DNA of 64,000 nucleotides from Paucibacter sediminis (GTDB lineage Bacteria > Pseudomonadota > Gammaproteobacteria > Burkholderiales > Burkholderiaceae_C): positions 2,088,001 to 2,152,000 of the forward strand of contig NZ_CP116346.1 in NCBI RefSeq assembly GCF_030254645.1, written 5' to 3'. Made by a program: the position numbers and the translations under genes. A model generated the notes under the pieces. The model saw only the letters and a program-made list of their open reading frames with translations. It did no database searches and was not told the DNA's origin. Positions 9,150 to 16,893 of the stretch are shown here, piece after piece (position 1 is the first letter of the stretch; the number at the start of each line of letters is the position of its first letter).

Positions 9150-9635
9150 GTGATTCCGAACGGCAACAACATTGCCCGGTTGTGCGGGGGCTCTACCGCG
9201 CCGAATGGCGTGCCGCAAGCTGGCGCCTTTAGACCCAACCTAGGGTCTGATGACCGCCCACCAGACGACGGTCTGTCTGTCTATTGGCTTGAATTGCTTA
9301 AGCAAGAGGGCTCGCTGCAAGAGAAGTTGCAAGCCCTGCGAGAGTTCTGCGCCAACTCGCCAGTCGGCGAGCGTAAGGCCGGGAAGACGGCTGTCTGGGC
9401 CGTCATTCCAACTGAGAAGCTGAATGGCGCCGTCCACGAGCTGAGCGGCACGGCATTCCAATGTCTCCACATGCCGCGCAACCACCCTGACCTTGCGAAC
9501 GCCCAGGACCCGCACAGCGAGATCCATACGAATCCGCCGATACCAGACTGGAACAAAGACAGCGCGTGGCGATTGGCAGTACAGCAGTTCATCTGCGACC
9601 AGGTCGTCCACCACGAATCCGCAACGATCGCGTGA
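9150..9635 (+). CDS. Hypothetical protein, third gene of the TIGR04255 cassette
   Basis: Unknown protein of 161 aa. The frame begins with a GTG immediately after the stop of the preceding gene, consistent with translational coupling; no better ATG exists. The N-terminal part has the pattern QAGAFRPNLG then DDGLSVYWLEL, a short aF...LSV block. The C-terminal part has histidines (CLHMPRNHPD, PHSEIHTNPP) that could bind metal, but no catalytic motif is recognised. Completes a compact three-gene unit, followed by a converging nuclease gene. Confidence 0.6.
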   Translation: MIPNGNNIARLCGGSTAPNGVPQAGAFRPNLGSDDRPPDDGLSVYWLELLKQEGSLQEKLQALREFCANSPVGERKAGKTAVWAVIPTEKLNGAVHELSGTAFQCLHMPRNHPDLANAQDPHSEIHTNPPIPDWNKDSAWRLAVQQFICDQVVHHESATIA

Positions 9636-9760
9636 CAGGCTGCGCTTGGCTGTTGCGCAGCTAAAACTGACGGCATCGATTACCCGCGCAGGCACTCGAT
9701 GAACATCAGTCCCACGGGCAACGACGCACATCGTTGTCATTGACTTTGCGCTCAAGGCTC

Positions 9761-10504
9761 CTAGCTATGGGAAGCCAACTGAATCGCGACGCCGTTGTGA
9801 TCAGACAGCCTTCCCGGCTCCTTGCGGTCACACCAAATTTGCAGGGAGTCGACGGGAAGCAGGTTTGCGGTGGACCACACGTGGTCGACGATCGCCCTAT
9901 CGGATCCTCGGGTAGCACGGATGTCCTCGAGGGTGTGGCACCGAAGGCCTGTACGCACGAGGCCATCAATCAGACTAGCCCGCGCTTCTGGCTCGCCGTA
10001 CCACGTGCTGCCATCTAGGTTGGTATTGAAGTCGCCGGCCAGCACCACGGATGCATCGCGATACGCAGGGTTGGCTCTCAATTGATTCATGTCGTCAAGG
10101 ACATCAGTGACCGCCTTGCGATGCCGCTCCCACTTCGTCGCCAACCGATGCCGAACACCGTCCATGGCGTACGGAATGACGGTGCCATAGACGATGACAA
10201 CCCCTAACGGCGCAGGCGCCTCGAGGGCAACGCATACGGAAAGGCGGCTGTCCTTGACCTTCAAGCTATGTCCGCGCCAACGCGATGCAATGCTGACCGC
10301 ACGATCTCGTGGCGCGTAGGGGGGTTGTCCTTGATCTGACCACCAGAAGCTCATGCCAGGCAGTCGAGTCGTGTCTCGGACTTCGGTCAAAACCAGTACA
10401 TCAGCACGTAAGGATTCAAGAACCTCAAGCTGTCTCGGAAGGCGCGAAGTGGCGCCAGAACCGTAGCCGTCAAGATTCCAAGTCGCTGCACGAAAAGCGC
10501 TCAT
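9761..10504 (-). CDS. Endonuclease/exonuclease/phosphatase (EEP) family protein
   Basis: A metal-dependent phosphoesterase fold (247 aa) shared by DNase I, ExoIII and inositol phosphatases. The family motifs occur in order: RAATWNLDGYG (Asn ligand) at the N-terminus, VLVLTEVRDT (catalytic Glu), VVLAGDFNTNLDG (Asp/Asn pair) and LSDHNGVAIQL (terminal Asp-His). No signal peptide, so it is probably cytoplasmic; the true substrate (nucleic acid or phospholipid) cannot be told. Converges with the TIGR04255 cassette and lies in the same AT-richer block. Confidence 0.82.
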   Translation of the reverse strand: MSAFRAATWNLDGYGSGATSRLPRQLEVLESLRADVLVLTEVRDTTRLPGMSFWWSDQGQPPYAPRDRAVSIASRWRGHSLKVKDSRLSVCVALEAPAPLGVVIVYGTVIPYAMDGVRHRLATKWERHRKAVTDVLDDMNQLRANPAYRDASVVLAGDFNTNLDGSTWYGEPEARASLIDGLVRTGLRCHTLEDIRATRGSDRAIVDHVWSTANLLPVDSLQIWCDRKEPGRLSDHNGVAIQLASHS

Positions 10505-10585
10505 CGGACATGACCGTCGTTAATCATTGCCTTGAGGTCCGATTGACTCGATTCACACGCAATTGCAGTAAGGAAAGATTGCGCA

Positions 10586-11707
10586 CTAGGAGTCTTGCGT
10601 GGGCGAGGCAGGCGGTTCTGAATCTACTTCAGCCGACTTGCGGCCGAGGCGCGCCATCTTGCCGCCCAGGTGGCGGGCGCCTTCTGTTGAGGCATTGACA
10701 ACGCGGCCGACAGTTTGGCCAACTTTCCTGACCTGATCTCCCGCGGCATTGGCCCCACTAGCCATGGTCTTTGCTAACCCCTGAGCAGTGACGCTTGCCG
10801 CATTGGAGAGCATCCCGCCAGCACCTTTGAGCATGGCTTTGACTACTCGAGCGCCACTATCACGGCTGACAATTGCGAGCAGAGCAAAGGCGTCCAAGGT
10901 GGCACTCTTTCGCACGGAATTTGGCTCTGGTCGAACTAGGGCTTGGCAATATTGCTTCGTGAGCATCGCCACGCGCAGGGTCAAAAAGGCATTGGCGGCG
11001 CCGTTCGCCAAGCTGTTGCCTAGCATGCGGGAAAGCCCGCCAAGCCCCGGCACGCTGGTTGCCAACGAGGGCGCAACGGCGCTAAGCAAGGGTGAGGTGA
11101 TTTCGGCGAAATCCACATCTTCGATGCTGGTTGCCACGAGCAACGCTCCTCCAACGTTCGCATAGACATACAACGCTTGGCGCGGTGCCGGCCTCAGGTG
11201 GTAAATGGACATGATCCGCCACACCAGGCGCAACTGCGAAGCCAAGACCAGCAGGCCATCAAGCCTTCCGTTCTGCATCAGTGCTGTGCTAACAAAGGTC
11301 TCGGATGCAGCCTTCAATGCAGTCTCGTCCGCAAGCGAACCAAGGACTTCCAATGCCACCGGAATATCGCTTGTGCCCTTCAAATTCTGACTGTCTAGTC
11401 GTGGATTCCGACGCAGCGATTGCAGCACGAGCTGCAAATAGTCGCCATAGGCCGGCTCGTCCTGATTGACTGGGGGTGTCAGTGGCTTGGGCAGCCTAAA
11501 GTAGAGAACTGCTGGCGTTGCCGCCAGAGTGGCGAACAGACTGAGCAGGCACCAGAAGACATACTGGCCAGCGCCAAAGTGAACTCGATCAGCCGCACCC
11601 GCTAGCTGAGTAATCGTGACGAGCACTGATGCCCCGGTGTAGGCCAACACCAGGACGGCCAACGCAGCCAAAATTTGCTTGAGGGATTTGCTCATGAATC
11701 GGCTCAC
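10586..11707 (-). CDS. DUF697 (YcjF-like) membrane protein
   Basis: Protein of 373 aa with two N-terminal hydrophobic helices (about residues 9-32 and 45-65), then a soluble domain with the DUF697 core: FVSTALMQNGRLDGLLVL, then LRLVWRIMSIYHLRPAPRQ and Gly/Ala-rich helices (NVGGALLVATSIEDVDF). DUF697 proteins usually partner a dynamin-like or Era-like GTPase encoded next door; none is present here. The C-terminal 70 residues are Lys/Ala/Gly-rich. The track start is GTG at 11707; MSKSLKQIL at 11695 is an alternative. Its 5' end overlaps the antisense reverse-transcriptase fragment, so its native promoter may be lost. Confidence 0.75.
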   Translation of the reverse strand: MSRFMSKSLKQILAALAVLVLAYTGASVLVTITQLAGAADRVHFGAGQYVFWCLLSLFATLAATPAVLYFRLPKPLTPPVNQDEPAYGDYLQLVLQSLRRNPRLDSQNLKGTSDIPVALEVLGSLADETALKAASETFVSTALMQNGRLDGLLVLASQLRLVWRIMSIYHLRPAPRQALYVYANVGGALLVATSIEDVDFAEITSPLLSAVAPSLATSVPGLGGLSRMLGNSLANGAANAFLTLRVAMLTKQYCQALVRPEPNSVRKSATLDAFALLAIVSRDSGARVVKAMLKGAGGMLSNAASVTAQGLAKTMASGANAAGDQVRKVGQTVGRVVNASTEGARHLGGKMARLGRKSAEVDSEPPASPTQDS

Positions 11708-11933
11708 GCTTTCAAATCAAGGGCAAGCATCCATCGGACGCGATGCGAAAAGTGAGCTTCGAGCTGCCCTGCATCGGCTGAGCGTTGGGAAGCTGCCCAT
11801 GCCTGAAGTTGCGAACCTGAAAGGGCGGCTGGCATTCACCTATGCAGTGGGTCCCGCATTCGTCATGTCACTTCTAGCCAGATATGGATATTCATCCATC
11901 AAGGAATTAGAAGGGCCGCTGTCAACGATCTGA
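11694..11933 (+). pseudogene. 3' remnant of a retron-type reverse transcriptase
   Basis: About 79 codons matching the C-terminal end of retron RTs: QASIGRDAKSELRAALHR, then GKLPMPEVANLKGRLAF, then VGPAFVMSLLARYGY. The SIGRxxK...LxAxxH block, the LKGxLAF block and the PxF...L..KYG-like end in the right order and spacing are the thumb region that closes retron RTs. The palm with the YADD motif is absent: upstream sequence is the antisense start of the DUF697 gene, so the gene was cut near position 11695. The stop codon at 11931 appears to be the original one. Confidence 0.72.
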
Positions 11934-11975
11934 CCAATTTGGAAGTTGCCACCCATCGGTGCCAGATCTTGCCTG

Positions 11976-12827
11976 CTACATGCCCTTGAACAGCTGCGTA
12001 TAGCTGCGGCTGACCTCGAGCTTTTCGCTGAGGCCCTTCACGCCCACCAGCTGGCGGCCGCGGAAGTCGCGCGTGATGCCGTTGATGGCCTTCACATTCA
12101 CCAGGGTGGAGCGGTGGATCTGCCAGAACAGGGCGGGGTCCAGCTCGTCCACCAGTTCCTTGATGGGCTTGCGGATCAGCGCCTCGACGCCGGCGGTCTG
12201 CACGCGCGTGTACTTCTCGTCGCTGATGAAGAACAGCACGTCCTCCACCGGGATCATCTGGATCGCCTGGCCCACGGTGGCCTGGATCCACTGCAGGTAT
12301 TTGGGCGCGCCGCCCGGATTGAGCTTGGCCGAGAGCTGGTGCAGCAGCTGCTGCAGCGGCTGGGCCTGGCCGGTCTCCGCGGGCGCGGCCTCGGCACTCT
12401 CGCCGCCGCCCCCGTTGTGGCGCTGCGCCAGCCGCTTCTTGATGCGCGCGACGGTCAGCACCAGGCGCTCGCGCTCGGCGGGCTTGAGCACATAGTCGGC
12501 CACGCCCTGCTCGAAGGCCTCCACCGCGTACTGGTCGTAGGCGGTGATGAAGACGATCTCGGGCACCAGCCAGCTGTCGTCCTCGGGCAGTTGCGCGATC
12601 TGGCGCGCCGCATCCACGCCGGTGAGGCCGGGCATGCGGATGTCCAGGAACACCAGGTCGGGGTGGTGCTCGCGCACCAGCTCCACCGCTTCAAGGCCGT
12701 TCTTGGCCTCGGCCACGATCTCGAGCTCGGGCCAGACCTCGGTCAGCCGGCTGCGCAATTGCTCGCGCATCAGTCGTTCGTCATCGGCCAGGACGGCGCG
12801 CACGGGGGAGAGTGTGGTTTCGCTCAT
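11976..12827 (-). CDS. LytTR-type response regulator
   Basis: Cytoplasmic response regulator (283 aa). The N-terminal receiver domain has the acidic pair ADDER, the phosphoacceptor Asp at about 62 (LVFLDIRMPG) and the conserved FITAYDQYAVEAFEQGVADY and LKP segments. After a linker rich in Gly/Gln comes a LytTR DNA-binding domain (about 175-280): ILFFISDEKYTRVQT-like core, FWQIHRSTLVNVKAI and VSRSYTQLFKGM. It would be phosphorylated by the LytS-type kinase encoded upstream in the same direction, with a small membrane protein gene between. Such pairs usually control cell-envelope or export genes. Confidence 0.93.
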   Translation of the reverse strand: MSETTLSPVRAVLADDERLMREQLRSRLTEVWPELEIVAEAKNGLEAVELVREHHPDLVFLDIRMPGLTGVDAARQIAQLPEDDSWLVPEIVFITAYDQYAVEAFEQGVADYVLKPAERERLVLTVARIKKRLAQRHNGGGGESAEAAPAETGQAQPLQQLLHQLSAKLNPGGAPKYLQWIQATVGQAIQMIPVEDVLFFISDEKYTRVQTAGVEALIRKPIKELVDELDPALFWQIHRSTLVNVKAINGITRDFRGRQLVGVKGLSEKLEVSRSYTQLFKGM

Positions 12828-12841
12828 GGCGCGATGCTAAA

Positions 12842-13240
12842 TCACGCCTTGGCGATTTTTCTCGGTTTACGCAGTATCAGCCACAGCAGCAGGCCGAACA
12901 GGAACAGCGGCGAGAACAGCACCGCGCCGATGCCCGAGAACAGCAGGCACAGCAGAGCCAGCACGCCGCCCACGATCAGCAAGGGCAGGCCGATGCTGAA
13001 CAGCAGCACCACCGGCACCACCAGCAACACCACCACGCCGGCAATCCCCAGCCCCAGCACCAGGCCGAGGAAGTCGCCCAGGCCGAAGCCGGCCGCGCTC
13101 AGCTCCTCGTCGTTGATGGTGATGTGCAGACCCGGGGAACTGGCCAGCTCATGCCAGATGGCCACGCCGGCCAGGCTGGCCAGCAACATCATCACCAGGC
13201 CGAAGGCCAGCATCACCTTGAAAGCGGTCCTCATGCTCAA
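12842..13240 (-). CDS. Hypothetical membrane protein of the LytS/LytTR operon
   Basis: Small inner-membrane protein (132 aa). N-terminal signal anchor (VMLAFGLVMMLLASLAGVAI), a short exported loop of about 40 residues with acidic and polar residues, then about 60 residues of nearly continuous hydrophobic sequence (two or three helices) and a basic C-terminus. Its start overlaps the stop of the kinase gene by 4 bases and it ends 14 bases before the response-regulator gene, so it is translated with the two-component system. It may be a sensor accessory or a regulated target; the family is not recognised. Confidence 0.75.
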   Translation of the reverse strand: MSMRTAFKVMLAFGLVMMLLASLAGVAIWHELASSPGLHITINDEELSAAGFGLGDFLGLVLGLGIAGVVVLLVVPVVLLFSIGLPLLIVGGVLALLCLLFSGIGAVLFSPLFLFGLLLWLILRKPRKIAKA

Positions 13241-14565
13241 GCTCCTTGTTCACGGCTGCGATAGGGCACGGTGATGGTCACGACGGTGCCCGAGGGTTGG
13301 TTCTCGGTGACGGTGATGCCGCCCTTGCTGCCGTACAGCAGCATCAGGCGTTCGCGGATATTGGCCAGGCCCACGCCGGTGCCGGCGGTGGCGGCGCGGC
13401 CGAAGCCTAGGCCGGTGTCGGCCACGGTGACGGCCAGCTTGCCGTGCACGATCTCGGCCTTGACCTTGAGGCTGCCGCCCTCGGCCTTGGGTTCCAGGCC
13501 ATGCTTGATGGCGTTCTCCACCAGGCTCTGGATCATCATGGGCGGGAATTCGGCCGACATCAGGCCCTCGGGCACGTCGATCTCGGTCTGCAGGCGCTCT
13601 TCCATGCGCACCTTGAGGATTTCCAGATAGGGCTTGATCACGCTCATCTCGCGGCCCAGGTCGCGCACGCCGCCGGCATTGGCCTCGCGCATGGTGGGCA
13701 TGGAGGCGCGCAGCAGGGCGATCAGGTTGCGCTGCATCTGCGAGGCGCGCGGCGGGTCGGTCTCGATCAGGTGGTCGATCGAGGCCAGGGTGTTGAAGAG
13801 GAAATGCGGCTCGACCTGGGCCTGCATCGCGGCCATGCGCGCCTCGATCACCTGGCGCTTGAGCGATTCGGCCTCGGCGGTCTCCTCGGCCTGCGCGGCC
13901 TTCACCTCGGCCTGGATGCGGCCCTTGTAGGTGACCTTGATGACGCCCGAGCCGAGGATGATGAAGACGGCCAGGTTGACCAGGAAGTCGCCCAGATGCA
14001 CCACCCGGGTGCGGGTGTGGCTGCCCACGGCGCCGGCCTCCTCGAGCGCCTGGCGGGCCTCGTCGCGCACCTCTTCGGCGGCTTCCTGGGCGGCGCGGGC
14101 CTGCTGGGCCAGCTCCTCCAGCGCGTCCTTGGCCTGCTCGATGGCGGCCTTGGCATCCTCGCTGCTGATGCTCTCGGGCAGCTTGATCTCGACGCCGGGC
14201 TGGGGCTCGACGCCGGAGGCGCCCGGCGTGGCCGGGCTGGCCACCGGCACGATGCGCACCCCATGCTTGTCGATCTTGACCTCGTAATGCATGCCCGCCG
14301 GCAGCTTGGCGGTGCTGGCGGGCTTGGGCAGCTTGGGGAGCTTGGGCATCGAGGGCCCGTCCACATGCTCGGTGACGCGCCAGGTGAAGGGCGGCAGGTC
14401 CTGCAGGATGTTGGTGCCGATCAGCAGCAGCACGGACAGCACGATGAAGCGCTTCCAGCTGATGCTCACCAGCCAGCTGGCATAGACATGGAAGCCGCGC
14501 ACGCAGGCCTTGGAAAAGCTCTGCCAGCGTTGCATCAGGGTCGGATTGAGGGGGACGGCGTTCAT
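13237..14565 (-). CDS. LytS-type sensor histidine kinase
   Basis: Membrane histidine kinase (442 aa). Two membrane helices (about residues 38-55 and 190-212) flank a periplasmic region that contains an Ala/Glu-rich coiled coil (ALEELAQQARAAQEAAEEVR). The His_kinase domain follows with the phosphoacceptor in QVEPHFLFNTLASIDHL (His about 254), then a GHKL ATPase with the N-box LVENAIKHGL and G-boxes ADTGLGFGR and GVGLANIRERL. The HFLFN form is specific to the LytS/YpdA group that pairs with LytTR regulators, encoded just downstream. The start at 14565 gives the usual MNAVPLNPTLMQRW opening. Confidence 0.93.
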   Translation of the reverse strand: MNAVPLNPTLMQRWQSFSKACVRGFHVYASWLVSISWKRFIVLSVLLLIGTNILQDLPPFTWRVTEHVDGPSMPKLPKLPKPASTAKLPAGMHYEVKIDKHGVRIVPVASPATPGASGVEPQPGVEIKLPESISSEDAKAAIEQAKDALEELAQQARAAQEAAEEVRDEARQALEEAGAVGSHTRTRVVHLGDFLVNLAVFIILGSGVIKVTYKGRIQAEVKAAQAEETAEAESLKRQVIEARMAAMQAQVEPHFLFNTLASIDHLIETDPPRASQMQRNLIALLRASMPTMREANAGGVRDLGREMSVIKPYLEILKVRMEERLQTEIDVPEGLMSAEFPPMMIQSLVENAIKHGLEPKAEGGSLKVKAEIVHGKLAVTVADTGLGFGRAATAGTGVGLANIRERLMLLYGSKGGITVTENQPSGTVVTITVPYRSREQGA

Positions 14566-14698
14566 CGGGGACCTTGTTCGATGGTTCCCACTGTACGCAA
14601 GGCCGCGTGGCGGCCCTAAGCCCGGGCGATACGCCGGCCGGGCGGCGGCATGAAGTGCAGATCGCGCCGACGGGCGGTGCGGCGCCCGCGGCGAGGCT

Positions 14699-14776
14699 TC
14701 AGAAGAAGGCCTGGATCACCAGCACCAGCAGCAGCGCCAGGGCAAAGGCAAGTTGGACGGCACGCTGTGACTGCAC
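14699..14776 (-). CDS. Possible 25-aa single-helix membrane peptide
   Basis: A GTG at 14776 follows GGGAGAG by about 9 bases. The frame encodes MQSQRAVQLAFA, then a continuous hydrophobic stretch ending IQAFF and a TGA. This is the typical look of a bacterial single-span small protein. It reads toward the YceI gene's terminator side, away from the kinase. No homologue can be named; the evidence is the ribosome binding site plus the hydrophobic segment only. Confidence 0.35.
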   Translation of the reverse strand: MQSQRAVQLAFALALLLVLVIQAFF

Positions 14777-14823
14777 TGAGGGTCTCTCCCGGAATTGAGG
14801 CGCATGCTAGGGCGCTTCGGCGC

Positions 14824-14857
14824 GCCCGGCACTCCCCATGAGTGGGGAATGCCGGGC
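14824..14857. terminator. 15-bp hairpin downstream of the YceI gene
   Basis: Inverted repeat with 14 of 15 matching positions and a TGAG loop (14824-14838 and 14843-14857). It lies about 75 bases past the stop of the YceI gene. There is no U-tract, so termination would be inefficient or Rho-assisted. Confidence 0.5.
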
Positions 14858-14932
14858 ATCATCGCCGCGCCCCGGGCTTCCGGAACGCAAGTCTTGTGTC
14901 GGGATGTGACCGTGCCGTGCCGGTCGAGCCGT

Positions 14933-15502
14933 TTACTGGCGCACCGCCTCGACCTGGATCAGCAGGCGCACGTTCTTGGGGAAGCCCCAGGCCAGGCCGT
15001 AGTCCACGCCCCATTGGGTGCGGTCGATGGTGGCCTCGAAGTCGCCGCCGCAGACCTCGCGCTTGAGCATGGGGTTCTGGTAGCAGTTGAAGTGGCTGGT
15101 CTTCAGCGTCACCGGGTTGGTCTTGCCGCGCAGGGTCAGCTGGCCCGCCACCTCGGCCACCTTGTCGCCGTTGAAGACGAACTTGTCGCCCACGAACTTG
15201 GCGGTGGGGAACTTGTCGGCGGCGAAGAAGTCATCGCTCAGCAGGTGCTTGTCCATCGGCACCACGCCGGTGTTGATGCCGGCCAGCTCGAAGCTGATCT
15301 CGACCTTGCCGGTCTTGGCCGCGCGGTCCAGCTGCACCGAGCCTTCCTTCTTGTCGAAACGGCCGCGGTTGGTGGAGGTGCCGAAATGCTGGATCTCGTA
15401 GGTCACGAAGGTGTGGGTGGGATCGACCGCGTAGCTGGCGGTTTCGGCTTGGGCCAGGCCCGAGAGGGCGGCGAGGGCGGCGATCAGGAAAGCTTTTTTC
15501 AT
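14933..15502 (-). CDS. YceI family periplasmic protein (second of pair)
   Basis: Secreted lipocalin-like protein (189 aa) of the YceI family, which binds isoprenoid-type lipids. Signal peptide MKKAFLIAALAALSGLAQAE, then YAVDPTHTFVTYEIQHFG, the strand that opens every YceI domain, and GQLTLRGKTNPVTL and TIDRTQWGVDYG, the two most conserved blocks. The frame stays open far upstream but the signal peptide fixes the start at 15502. It has a CYQ..Cys pair (Cys in FNCYQNP and REVCGGD) that could form a disulfide. Follows another YceI gene and a cytochrome b561 gene, the classic YceI-b561 operon. Confidence 0.93.
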   Translation of the reverse strand: MKKAFLIAALAALSGLAQAETASYAVDPTHTFVTYEIQHFGTSTNRGRFDKKEGSVQLDRAAKTGKVEISFELAGINTGVVPMDKHLLSDDFFAADKFPTAKFVGDKFVFNGDKVAEVAGQLTLRGKTNPVTLKTSHFNCYQNPMLKREVCGGDFEATIDRTQWGVDYGLAWGFPKNVRLLIQVEAVRQ

Positions 15503-15543
15503 ATCTGAGGTGGTTGGAGCAGGGTTGAACGAACGGAAGAAAA

Positions 15544-16152
15544 TCACAGCGGTGCAACGCCGCTGAAGGCGAGCTTGAACTTCACTTGCACATCGTTGGC
15601 GACCATCGAGGTATCGGCCCATTCGCCGTCGCCGATCTTGAATTCCAGGCGTTTCAGCACGAAGCCGCCGCTGGCGGTGGTGGTGGCGCCGGCCTGGGCC
15701 AGGCTCAGCGGCACCACGACGTCGCGCGCCTGGCCCTTGATGTTCAGCTTGCCGGCCACCTCGAAGCGGCCGCCGCCCAGCGCCTTGATGGCGCTGCTCT
15801 GGAAGCTCGCCTGCGGCAGCTTCTTGCTGTCGAACCAGGCGGGCTTGGCGAGTTCGCCGTCGAAGGCGGGGTCGCCCAGGCTGACGCTGGCCAGCTCGAT
15901 GTTGAAGCTCACCTTGCCGGCCTCGGGCTTCTTGGGGTCGAAGCTCAGCTGGGCATCGAAGTGCTTGAAGCGGCCGTCCACCGGCACGCCCATCTGCTTG
16001 CTGGTGAAGCCCAGCTCGCTTTGCGCCGCCAGCAATTGCGGTGCTGCCGCGGTGGTGGCGGCGGGCTTGGCGGTGGCGGCACAGGCCGGGCCCTGCACCA
16101 GCAGGGCGGCCGATGCGAGCGCGATCAGGGTGGTGGAAAAAATGGTTTTCAT
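15544..16152 (-). CDS. YceI family periplasmic protein (first of pair)
   Basis: Paralogue of the downstream YceI protein (202 aa). Signal peptide ending about ACAA, an Ala/Thr-rich linker, then a YceI domain beginning SELGFTSKQMGVPVDG and continuing through FKHFDAQLSFDPKKPEAG and KLNIKGQARDVVVPL. It is more divergent than the second copy: the WGVDYG block is replaced by EFKIGDGEWADTSMV, as in the shorter YceI subgroup. It lies 21 bases after the cytochrome b561 gene and 41 bases before the second YceI gene, so all three form one operon. Confidence 0.9.
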   Translation of the reverse strand: MKTIFSTTLIALASAALLVQGPACAATAKPAATTAAAPQLLAAQSELGFTSKQMGVPVDGRFKHFDAQLSFDPKKPEAGKVSFNIELASVSLGDPAFDGELAKPAWFDSKKLPQASFQSSAIKALGGGRFEVAGKLNIKGQARDVVVPLSLAQAGATTTASGGFVLKRLEFKIGDGEWADTSMVANDVQVKFKLAFSGVAPL

Positions 16153-16173
16153 GATGGCTTCGTTCGTGAGGGT

Positions 16174-16725
16174 TTAGCGGCGGCCGGGCAGCATGCGCTG
16201 CAGCAGGCCGTCGCGATCGATCCAGTGATGCTTGAGGGCACCGGCCACATGGGCCAGCACCAGCAGGGCCAGCAGCCAGGCCAGCTGTTCGTGCCGCTCC
16301 TTCAGGGTCTCGGCCAGCAGCTTGTCCACCGGCACGAAGTCGGGCAGGGGCAGCACGCCAAACCAGACGATGGGGAAGCCGGCGGCCGAGCTGTAGGCCC
16401 AGCCCGACAGCGGCACGGCGAAGAAACACAGATAGAGCAGGAAATGCACCGCGTGGGCGGCGCGCGCCTGCCAGGCGGGCATGGCCAGATCGGCCGGCGC
16501 ACGCTTGGCCAGACGCCACAGCAGGCGCAGCGCCGACAGCGCCAGAATCGTCATGCCTGCCCATTTGTGCCAGTTGAAGAGCTTCAGGCGGGTGGGCGAG
16601 AGCGGCAGGTCGCTCATATAGAGCCCCATGCCGAAGGCACCCACGATGGCCAGTGCCAGCAGCCAGTGCAGGAAGATGGTGAGGCCGTGGTGGCGGGCGC
16701 TTGGATGGCCTGGTTGGCTTGGCAT
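16174..16725 (-). CDS. Cytochrome b561 family protein
   Basis: Inner-membrane dihaem cytochrome b (183 aa) with four helices, thought to oxidise quinol and pass electrons on (to superoxide or to lipid-bound quinone carriers in this context). Haem-ligand histidines are visible in TIFLHWLLALAIV, LFNWHKWAGMTIL, AAHAVHFLLYLCFFAV and LVLAHVAGALKHHW, one per helix, and the WHKW motif is typical. First gene of the operon with two YceI genes, a common proteobacterial arrangement suggesting YceI carries the isoprenoid cofactor or substrate. Confidence 0.93.
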   Translation of the reverse strand: MPSQPGHPSARHHGLTIFLHWLLALAIVGAFGMGLYMSDLPLSPTRLKLFNWHKWAGMTILALSALRLLWRLAKRAPADLAMPAWQARAAHAVHFLLYLCFFAVPLSGWAYSSAAGFPIVWFGVLPLPDFVPVDKLLAETLKERHEQLAWLLALLVLAHVAGALKHHWIDRDGLLQRMLPGRR

Positions 16726-16893
16726 GCTGTGGGGTCCGGCGTTTCTGCGATGTCGTCAGTGTGCTTGCCGAGGGCCGGGTGGTGGTTCAGCTTGCTTGAG
16801 GTCAAGGTTCATTGCTTTTGAACGCTGAGACCCTTGGCGTCACAGCCGCGTCATTGCCGCGGCCCAGACTGCCGCCAGCCAAGGAGGTGAGTC

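Larger units (their letters stand above)
14566..14932. other. Intergenic region with one possible small ORF and one long hairpin
   Basis: 367 bases between the kinase start and the YceI stop. It would hold the kinase promoter. Only a 25-codon frame (14699-14776) and a hairpin (14824-14857) stand out; larger open frames here are out-of-frame continuations of neighbours. Confidence 0.5.
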
